A program made the translations under genes and the position numbers. From Heracleum sosnowskyi (taxonomy: Eukaryota > Streptophyta > Magnoliopsida > Apiales > Apiaceae): a stretch of DNA of 64,000 bases. Each line of letters begins with the position of its first letter. The first letter of the stretch is position 1. The DNA lies in contig CM061243.1 of NCBI GenBank assembly GCA_030848705.1, positions 110,818,674 through 110,882,673 of the forward strand, given 5' to 3'. Shown here piece after piece: positions 43,649-53,008 of this stretch. The notes beneath the pieces are model-generated. The model was not told where the DNA came from and did not search any database. It was given only the letters and a program-made list of their open reading frames with translations.

Positions 43649-44431
43649 TTTATTTCAAATTTCCAGAAAATTTAAATTTTTAAACCAAAACTAATTTTCA
43701 CTTAAATTTAATTAATTATTTCTAATTAATCAAACTTGACACAAAATTACCCCTTTTGCTTTAACACACAAACCCAAACACTTGAATTAAGAACCCTAAA
43801 TTAGTGAATCTCAGAATACCACTAAAATCCAAAGAAATCAATTGTTTAAACAATCAATTTCTACAGATAAGAACTGTTATCAATTTTTCTGAGGTTCAAG
43901 TATTTAGTTCGATGGTTTCTTTCTATGAAAGTTCTACACACTTAAAATAATAAAGTTTTCACGGTTAAAATGAATTTAACAGTGAAACACAGTAAATTTT
44001 TAAGGTTTTCTCGGTTAAAAATGAAGAAACTATCGAGATGTGTTCTTGAAACTGTATCAAATATGTAAGTATATATATATAAACGGCCACTTGCAATTTC
44101 TCAGATCTGTAAAAATGAGAAAGAAAAAGACAAGGCACGTTTTTATACCTTTTAACCTTGTAGGGGTATTTTGGTCATCTTGTTGTTCGATAGATTTTAT
44201 TTGTACCTTCGATAGATTTTTCAGAGGGGCAAAAACGTCAATTGTACCTCGATAGTTTTTCAAAAACTATCGAAGGTTTTAAAAAAGGTGAATTTAAAAC
44301 GCTTTTTTCTTAAAAACTATCGAAGGGTTACTTTGAATAACCAAAAACTATCGAACTAATTTTAGATAAACTATCGAGAACTTTAATATCAATTTATTAT
44401 GTCCACTTCGATGGTTTTTGTTAATCCCAAA
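43649..44431 (-). other. Copia-2 spacer upstream of ORF3
   Basis: The region is non-coding and carries about ten TTCGATAGTTTT-type words between 43908 and 44415. These include an inverted pair at about 44248-44275. It ends abruptly at the Copia-3 LTR. The flanking bases ccaaa (44427-44431) are the presumed Copia-3 target site, but the partner copy is not available. Confidence 0.7.
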
Positions 44432-45436
44432 TGACCTAACAGAATTGTAGAAGGGGGGGTTGAATACAATTCTTGATATTTCTTAAACTTAAAACAACTT
44501 ACAAATAAAAACTGAACTTAAAGTAAAAATCACAAGCATATAAATAATTTCAGTTGGATTGTTTGATGATCCAACTGAAGTGATTTTTATTGCGGAAATA
44601 ATCTGTGATACAAAATGTACACAGCTGCTCAGTTACAAGAATTTAGAGAAGAAAAATGCTCTCAAAGATAGCTAATACACTCTATTTGTTTTTCTTCTCT
44701 TCTGTTAAAGTAACTGCTACACTTGGTTAAATATCCCCAAGTTTACAACCCTATTTTTGGCTACACTAAAAGTACAATGAGTAACCGCCAATAGTTTGCT
44801 TTTCATCCCTTTGTCCAGTGGTCCTTGGAGATCCTTGCTTTTGTCTTCATGCTTATTATGATCACTCCCAAGACCCAATTGGAAACTGGGATGTTTCCTT
44901 ATTCCCCATGTCCATTTTAATGGTTTCCAATGCAAAGTACACTTCCACATCACCTTTAGATCTGTTCAGTAAACTGTCACTATCACTTTGTCAACTATTC
45001 AGAAAAGCAATAATGATTCGTTGATAGCAGGGAGATGTGTTTCGTTGATAGCTTTATTCTTCATTCCGTTGATGGTGTTTCCCTCGTTTCGTTGATGAGT
45101 AAACTCCATACCGTTGACAGAGTAATCTTCATACCGTTGACATGTTTTCACTTAGGCAAAATTACAAGGCATAATATATTTACAATTAACCAACCTATTT
45201 TGCCTATCTAGTACTTAGTCAACATGACTTAGAAAACCTATCTAATACATATAACAAAATGCCTATCATTTGAGAAGTATTGTACAATGCAATTGCTACA
45301 ACACTCATTTCGTTGATGAGCTTCCTGTCAACGGAATGCTGCAAAGCATGCCATTTCGTTGACAGCTACAAAATGACTTTACACAAATTCTACTAAGTGT
45401 TTTATGTTTATCATCAAGAACAACATATTCCTAACA
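44432..45436 (-). mobile_element. 3' LTR of Copia-3 (about 1005 bp)
   Basis: The plus strand starts TGACCTAACAG and ends TTCCTAACA, next to the PPT. The region 45010-45370 contains nine words of the type TTTCGTTGAT or CCGTTGACAG on either strand. The start contains the box gaagggggggttgaatac, also seen at the same place in the Copia-2 LTR. Confidence 0.82.
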
Positions 45437-45450
45437 ATCTCCCCCAATTT
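45437..45450 (-). other. Polypurine tract of Copia-3
   Basis: On the minus strand the sequence is aaattgggggagat, immediately before TGTTAGGA of the LTR. Confidence 0.9.
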
Positions 45451-45622
45451 ATGACTGATAGAATAACAGCCATAAATCAAGAGACTTGATGATAACAAAA
45501 ACACTCATATACATTCTAAATTACAAAAGTAGAAAATGCATTAAGCTTCATAATATTTTGAATAAAATACAAGACTTACAAGACTAATGCCAAGAAGTGC
45601 TCCTCTAGACTGAGCAAATGAT

Positions 45623-48600
45623 TCATCTTTGTCTTCTTTGTGGCATAGTCTTCTTCCCTCTCTTAGAGTTGTTTTCCTCAATCTGGACCTGTAGCCTTTT
45701 GTAGAAGATCTTCTCTTCCTCATCTTGATCACCAAGCTTGGATTGCATAAGCTTTAGAGTTTGATTAGATGCCTTATCCAGCTGGTCTTCCATTCTGAAG
45801 AACCTTCTGCAGTTGTCCTTGTCCTTAAATTCCATCATCCAGTAAGGTTGAAGATGGATCTTCTTTCCTGTTGAGGGCACTCTAAGCATCCTGGGAAGAG
45901 CCTCAGGCTTGTTCCAGCTAGCCTTTATTTGACATATTTTGGAGACCACCTCAGACTTGGCTGTTTTGGTGAAGCCAAAGTCTTTCTTCAAGCATCTAAA
46001 CACTGTGAGTAGTGTTTGGTAGTCTTCTCCTAAAATTCTGTAGAGAGGCCATGTTTGTTCTCTACCACCCTTGAATGTGAAAACTAATCTTTCAGGCATC
46101 TTTTGAGAAGCTGCAATGCCCCTTACTTCCACCAGGTTGTCTAAATCAAGATGTAAGCTAGATTCTTCCCTGATGTCAGCAATGTACATGCAGTCCTCTG
46201 GATTTGTAGGGGGTTTCTGAGGTTGTGGCCTTCTCACAAATACTGGCTTTGCCTTGACAGCCCTTTTATTTGACTTTGTTGGCTGATCCTTTTCAAATAG
46301 GAATTTTGGAAAATAGGCTTCATCAAATTCAATAGGCTCCTCCTTTGGCATGATTGGTTGATCATGATAGTTGACAGGGTGTGCAGGATCACAGGCCAAC
46401 TTTCCTTCAATAGGTAGACCAGTAGGAATTTGATGTGCACTTGTTGTGGAAGAGGCTTGAGCAGTGTCCTGAGAGTCCTCTTTATCAAAGTCCAGATTCC
46501 TCTTAGCTCTAGCCTTTGGTTGCCTTATACTTTTCCTTGCTTCCTTAGCTCCATCCTTGGCTTTATCTTCCTGTAGAGTTTCTTCATCTTCAAGTGCTTG
46601 AGCAACTGCCAATGCTTGCATTGCTGCCCTTTCAGATTCTTCAGCTTTGGCCTTAGCAAAATTTGGGTGACCAACCCAAATGCAGATTTCCTTGCTGTCC
46701 CTGTAGATGATGGCCCTTTGATTCCTTATGCTTGGATGATTGCTTTCCTTGCACTTAGTGATCAGCTTCCCTAGGACTTTGAACTCATCTGGCTTTGGTG
46801 GAGGATAAAATATCCTTTCAGTGTTCTTGCCTTTGGGTTTGATAGGTGACATTGGAGAAATCCCTCTTGCATCCACATTCCTAAAGCATGAAGATTGGCC
46901 TTTCTCATTTCTTGAATCTTGAAGGATTCCATGCTGAAGGGGCTCTATAGCATAAGAGCTCTTGAACTGTGGCTCCATTTGTACTGTCACCATTGCATTT
47001 GTTGATGGCTGATCTGTCTTTGAAGATTCAGTAATTTTCTTGAACCTTGCTTCTATGTTGGACCAGTGATCTTTGATCTGTTCTGCAAGTTTCATCCTCA
47101 TAGAAGCTTCCTTAATTAGATCAATACCATCCTTTTGCTTCTTTCCAAACTCCCCCATTGCTAATGGCTCTTCTGGTAAGGAGATGGCTGGGACCAAAAC
47201 CTTTGTGATTTGTATCTCTAGCTCCTTAGTTTCCTTAGTTTTCTCCCCCTTTTTGTTATCATCAAGTGAGATGATAGGGAGTCCTTGAGCTGCCAGAAGC
47301 TGGGTAAGTAGCTGAGTTTGATTCTCCTGTTCCTTCTGCATTTGAGAAAGTGTAGCCTCAACTTTGTCCACTCTAGAGGAGAGAGTTTTTAAAGATGAGG
47401 ACACTTCAGGTTCCTTGGTGAAAAACCTTGACATCTTGGAGACAGTGTGAAGAGGAAGTTTTTCATCTAACCTCCTGTCAGTTGCATCCCTAAGGTTGCT
47501 AATTGAATCCTTGATTTCTGTAGCCTCAATCCTTGTCTGCATCATTTGTAGCCTTTGAATTTCCAGAGAATCCATTATGGCCTTGTAGAATTTCTTGTCC
47601 CTTGCTTCAGCAGACTCATGAGCTAGATATGCCTCATTATACTGCCTTGTGATAGCAGCATCCAAGTTGCATCTACCATGCATATCCTGAGAAAGCCAGT
47701 TTGGTGTAGGAGGCACCACAGATGTCCCAGTCTGTGTAGAAGTGGCCACCTGTAGATTGTCACCAAAGCTGTCCTCATCATCAGAAAAATTGAAGTCTTC
47801 ACTTGCTGCAGCTCCTGGAGGTAGATTGGTCAAGGCATCCTTTGCTCTTTGCATTGATGCAGTAGTATGAATTAAGTTGAGTGACCTTTCTGCCTCCACA
47901 TTGCCCTGTTGAGCCATAACTTGATAGGCTGGCACAGGATGAGTAAAGGTCTCAGGATCCAGGGAAATACTATCCAGAGTTTGTTGATAATGCTCTTGGA
48001 AGGTAAGTTCCCTTTCTCACTCACTGACCCTCATTAACTCACTAGCAATGGCTGCTTCCATCCTTGTGGCTCCTGTAGTCCCTTCTCTCTCTCCACTCTT
48101 TTCTTGCATCATGGGCTCCCCATGGCTCACACCTCTCACACCCTCACCTTCACCTACTAAGGTGGTACTCTCAATCTCTCCTTTTGCCTGGCTGGAAGAA
48201 ATAGCCAGCCTCTCACTCTCAGACTCTCCTTTTGCCTGGCTGCAAGCCAGCCTCTCAGTTTCACTCCCTCTCAAACCTAAAAGTGTCTCAACTACCACCA
48301 GGTCATCTACACTAGTTGTGGAAACAACTGGATTTTCAGTAAGGGGTGTAGATTGACCTATCAACGGAATGGTAGTTTGAACTGTCAACGGTATGGATAC
48401 CGTTGATGGAGAAACACTTGTCAACGAAAGAAGCTGTTTCGTTGATGAAGTCAATAAAGCACTTTGAGAAAATGAAATTACAGTAGAATCTGTGGTGATT
48501 GATTTTAGAGATTGGTCCACAGATCCTCTTGCAACTTCAGAAAAAATTGGTTGATGGCCCAACAAATCACTTAACAAGTGATGGCCACCAGCTTCAGAGT

Positions 48601-50071
48601 GGGGCTTCTCCAAGATTAGAGTTGGAGAATCAGGAATAGATGTATGGATCATGTCCACATCTAGAGATAAAGTTGGTGAATTTGATGGAGATAGTTCAAG
48701 GTTGATGTTTAGAGAATGGGACTGTAACCCCAGAGTAATGATAGGGGTTACATCAAAGTGAATTTGTGAAACTGGAAGTGTAGCTTCCAGAGTGTGTGCA
48801 CCCTGTGAACCCATGGACTTTTGTTTCACCCTCCTTTGGTATTGGGAAAAAGTAGACTGTGGGCTTGAAGTGTCCCTTACCCTCTTGGAGTGTGCTCTTG
48901 GAGAAGAGCTTGTTTCAATAATTACATCCTTTTGGGAGGATGCAATTAGACTTGTGCTTAAATCCATATTACTCATTGTGCCTTGTTGGGAAGACACAAT
49001 GGGGCTTGGCTGGATTTCACTCATCTGTCCTTCCTTATCCTTAGGGTTTCTTTTATGTTCACCCCTTCCCTCACCTCTCACAACACCTACAACACTCCCC
49101 TTAGGTTGTGTAGTGGATTTTACAACAGGTGCCTTTTGGGAAGCACCTGAGGTTGGCTTGGAGGATTTCTTTGATTTTGGTTTTGTTGCTGGGGCAGGAG
49201 CCTGTTGGGTCACAACTACAGACTCCACAGCAACAGTGCTGGGTGATACAGTTGAAGTAACAATTATACTAGAAGGGATAGCAGTAGTTACCTCAATTAC
49301 TGGCAGATACACCACTGGAACCTCACCATTGTGGTTCAGCCTCAGTATGTCTGTCAGTACTCTCTTTTCTTGCACAAAACACTCAAACTTGGAAACAGGG
49401 TTAGAAATAACTAATGGTGTTGGACTAACATGATTAGCCAACATCATCAGAAACCTAGCATAATAGATATTCTTTTTCCTATTAGCCTTATCACCCAACT
49501 TAGCACCAATTTCATACATAAGTTGGGTGCTAAAGTTGTAATATCTATCAGTTAGGAGCATGGTAAAAAGAATCAACATGGAATTAGTTAATGCATCAAA
49601 ATTACTAATCTTACCAGAAAAGACCTTGATAAATGCATCAGCTAAATAACTATATTCCCTAACCAAACCTCTCCTAATTATTCTACCCAAATTATCAGTA
49701 GGCAAAGAGTAGTTTATTGAATTTAGTAAGTTAACCATTTCAGTGATTGTAGGCAAATCATCACAGTTATTTTCAGGAATATGCAAACATGCTTGCAATA
49801 CATCAGAATTAACTATGTACTCTTTACCTTGTATGGTGAATTGCAGTGTGCAGTTTGTTCCACTATACTCACACGAGGTCCAAATCTCCTCGATTATCTC
49901 ATTATAGAGAGGAGTTGAGTGAAACATTGCATAGCTCAATTTGCAGTTCTTCATGAAGTCCATCATCTTGAAAAAGATACTGTTTGGACCCTCCTTGACA
50001 ACAAATGGGATTGAGTTGTTCTTTTCGTAAATGAACCCTCCAGCAGACATAAGCTTGACTATGGGTGCCAT
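45623..50071 (-). pseudogene. ORF3 of Copia-3, about 1480 codons with a single in-frame TGA
   Basis: From ATG 50071 (MAPIVKLMSAGG) the N-terminal region has the same layout as the other ORF3s (TLQFTIQGKEYIVNSDVLQA, CLHIPENNCDDLP). Long Ser/Thr/Pro-rich and lysine-rich parts follow (a basic patch near 49090-49160). A single TGA at 48017-48019 interrupts the frame. The same frame then stays open for 790 more codons to 45623, encoding helical segments (about 47350-47600) and a C-terminal folded region (GREQTWPLYRILGEDYQTLL, QPYWMMEFKDKDNCRRFF). Because only one stop is present in 4.4 kb, the break is recent, or the stop is read through. Five GTCAACG-type words lie at 48358-48450. No membrane segment is visible. 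The function is unknown. Confidence 0.82.
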
Positions 50072-50611
50072 TGTTGTGTGAAGAAAAGCTTTGAGCTAAA
50101 TTGCTTGTTAGAGAGAAGAAGAGAGAAAAACCTTTGGAATTTTTGAGAACAGGTAAAAAGAAAATAAAGAAAATAGAATTTCTTAAATACTCCCCCAAAA
50201 ATTCTCAGAAAAAGAGTCCAATAATAAATGTAAATTACTGGATTGGCTTAAAAATATAACCGTTACTTTTAAAGAATTACCATGATTTATACTTACAGGG
50301 GTGTATGCATAGATCGTGGTAACGGACGTGTCAAATTTCAACGGTTCAGATTAAAAGCGCTAAATCAACGAATCAGGATTGGGCGGTTAAAGTCCCGTCT
50401 TATTTCGTTGATAAAGCCGTGTTTCGTTGATATAAAAGAGCTATCAACGAAACACCCAGAAAAATGCTAAGACTGTCAACGAAATGGTTCGTTTCATTGA
50501 CATAGTAATTTTGACTTAGACAAAATTTCACTTTTTCCTGAGAAAATTAATTCACAGAAAAACATAGCAAGTTTCTGGCTGCATTTGTAACTTGCAAAAA
50601 TCTCAAAGTAA
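50072..50611 (-). other. Copia-3 spacer between pol and ORF3
   Basis: The region is non-coding and holds about seven private words between 50338 and 50500 (tcaacgg, tcaacgaa, tttcgttgat). This is much shorter than the matching spacer of Copia-1 (1.4 kb). Confidence 0.7.
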
Positions 50612-53008
50612 TTAAGAGAAATTTAGCATACGTAGCTCACTTACCAATCTTGAGAATGTTGATTCATCAAGTGGCTTGGTAAAGATGTCTGCAAGTTGTT
50701 GTTCACTTGGAACAAAATGTAACTCCACAGTACCATTCATAACATGTTCTCTAATGAAATGGTACTTGATGTCAATGTGCTTGGTCCTTGAATGCTGCAC
50801 TGGATTTTCAGTAATGGCAATGGCACAAGTGTTGTCACAGAAAATAGGAATTTTCTCAACTCTTATTCCATAATCAAGTAGATTTTTCATCCATAAAATC
50901 TGTGCACAACAACTTCCAGCTGCAATATACTCAGCCTCAGCTGTGGAGGTAGAAACTGAGTTTTGTTTCTTGCTGAACCATGAGACAAGCTTGTTTCCTA
51001 AGAATTGACAGGTGCCTGTTGTGCTTTTCCTGTCAATTTTACATCCTGCAAAATCTGCATCTGAATAACCAATTAGTTCAAAGCCAGATTCTCTAGGATA
51101 CCAAATGCCAAGGTTTGGTGTTCCTTTGAGATATCTGAAAATTCTTTTAATAGCAACTAAATGGGATTCCCTAGGATCAGCCTGAAATCTAGCACATAGA
51201 TATGTAGCAAACATAATATCAGGTCTACTAGCTGTTAAATATAAAAGTGAGCCTACCATGCCTCTGTAACCTGAAATGTCCACAGATTTTTCCTTAGTAT
51301 TCAATTCAAGTTTGGTGGCAGTAGGCATGGGAGTTTTGGCAGGAGAGCATTCCATTAAATTAAACTTCTTTAATAAATCATGAATATATTTTGTTTGACT
51401 AATGAAAATGCCTTCATTAACTTGCTTTACTTGAAGACCAAGAAAGTAAGTTAATTCTCCCATCATGCTCATTTCATATTTACTTTGCATAAGCTTGGCA
51501 AACTTTTGACAAAGTTTCACATCTGTAGACCCAAAGATTATGTCATCTACATAAATTTGAACAAGTATAGTAGAGCCATTCACAACCCTGTGAAAAAGAG
51601 TTTTATCTACAGTACCTCTAGTGAAGTGATTCTCAAGAAGGAACTGTGAAAGTGTGTCATACCAGGCTCTAGGTGCTTGTTTCAAACCATAGAGTGCTTT
51701 GAGGAGGAAATATACATATTCTGGAAAGTCATCATCTTCAAAACCAGGAGGTTGACTTACATACACTTCCTCTTCCAATTCCCCATTCAGAAAAGCACTC
51801 TTCACATCCATTTGATAGACTTTGAAATTGGCATGGGCTGCATAGGCTAGAAAAATCCTTATTGCTTCTAGTCTTGCAACAGGAGCAAAGGTTTCATCAA
51901 AATCAATTCCTTCTTCCTGTGAATAGCCTTTTGCAACCAATCTAGCTTTGTTCCTTGTGACTATGCCATTTTCATCCATCTTGTTTCTGAACACCCATTT
52001 TGTGCCTATGACACTCCTGTCCTTAGGCTTGGGCACCAGCTTCCAAACATTGTTCCTTTCAAATTGGTTTAGCTCCTCTTGCATAGCCAAAACCCAATCT
52101 GGATCTAGAAGTGCATCCTCAACTTTCTTTGGCTCATCTTGAGATAGAAAGCTACTATATAGACATTCTTCTTGAGTTGCTCTTCTAGTTTGGACTTTTG
52201 AAGAAACATCACCTATAATAAGTTCAAAGGGATGATCTTTAGTCCATTTCCTTGAGGGAGGTAGATTTGCTCTTGAAGAGGTAGCTTCATGATCATGATT
52301 GCCTTGATTGGATATTTGTCCTTGAGAAACTCCCCCTGAGTTTGTTGTCCCTAAATGATCACTTCTAGAAGCATTTCTATGACTGTCAACGGTATTACCA
52401 TTTTGGCTGTCAACGAAACGCTCATTTTGACTGTCAACGAATACACCATCATGACTGTCAACGAAATGACCATTTGGTCTACTAGCAGCTATTCTTTTCA
52501 ATCTTAATGCAACAATTTCATCTTCACTGCTGCTTTCATCTGTGCTAGATACAACAACTTTAGGCTGTTTCTCAACAGCCTTAACATGATTCACTTGAAC
52601 TCCTTCCTCATTTTCAAAAGAAAGACTTTCATGGAAACCTTCATCATAGAGACCTTGAATTTTGAGATCATCAAAAACAACATGTACAGATTCCATAACA
52701 ATGTTGGTTCTGAGATTATAGACTCTGTAGGCTTTCCTTGCTGCATATCCCACAAATATTGCTTCATCTGCCTTTGCTTCAAATTTCCCCAAATGCTCAG
52801 CTTGATTTCTCAGAACAAAGCACTTGCATCCAAAGACATGAAGAAAATCCAATAGTGGCTTCTTTCTTTTGAGTAGCTGATAAGGGGTCATTCCTTTGGC
52901 CTGATTAATCAAAGAAATATTCTGAGTGAAGCAAGCTGTATTAACTGCCTCAGCCCAAAAATAAGTTGGTAACTTTGATTCATCTAGCATTGTCCTTGCA
53001 GCTTCAAT
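50612..53008 (-). pseudogene. pol: Pol of Copia-3: partial integrase, RT, RNase H (5' truncated)
   Basis: The frame is open from the junction at about 53008 to the stop at 50612. It starts inside integrase, just after the catalytic region (IEAARTMLDESKLPTYFW), so the DDE residues and the protease are lost. The integrase C-terminal part (HVFGCKCFVLRNQAEHL) follows. A spacer at about 52380-52475 repeats VDSH/VDSQ four times, encoded by the GTCAACG word. RT has YVDD (51553-51542), and RNase H has YSDADFAGC, STAEAEYIA and FCDNTCAIAI. It is roughly 80% identical by eye to Copia-1 through RT. The open frame continues upstream across the junction into Tekay integrase sequence to 53194, making an accidental chimera. 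Confidence 0.88.

Larger units (their letters stand above)
38439..44431 (-). mobile_element. Copia-2: Sirevirus-like element, 3' part only
   Basis: The 3' LTR (38439-39546), PPT (39547-39560), ORF3 (39784-43648) and part of the pol-ORF3 spacer are present. The element is interrupted at 44432 by Copia-3, and its gag-pol and 5' LTR are absent from the window. The likely target duplication at the left is aatat (38434-38438), inside the Tat integrase. The LTR shares the box agaagggggggttgaatac with Copia-3, while the other sequence is mostly different, so these are separate families. Confidence 0.85.
44432..53008 (-). mobile_element. Copia-3: Sirevirus-like element, 5' truncated
   Basis: The 3' LTR (44432-45436), PPT, ORF3 (45623-50071, one stop), spacer and pol from mid-integrase to the end are present. 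At about 53008 the sequence switches within integrase to the interior of Tekay-2, so gag, protease, the integrase N-terminus and the 5' LTR are missing. Its private word, GTCAACGAAAT or CCGTTGACAG, occurs about 25 times. Confidence 0.88.
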
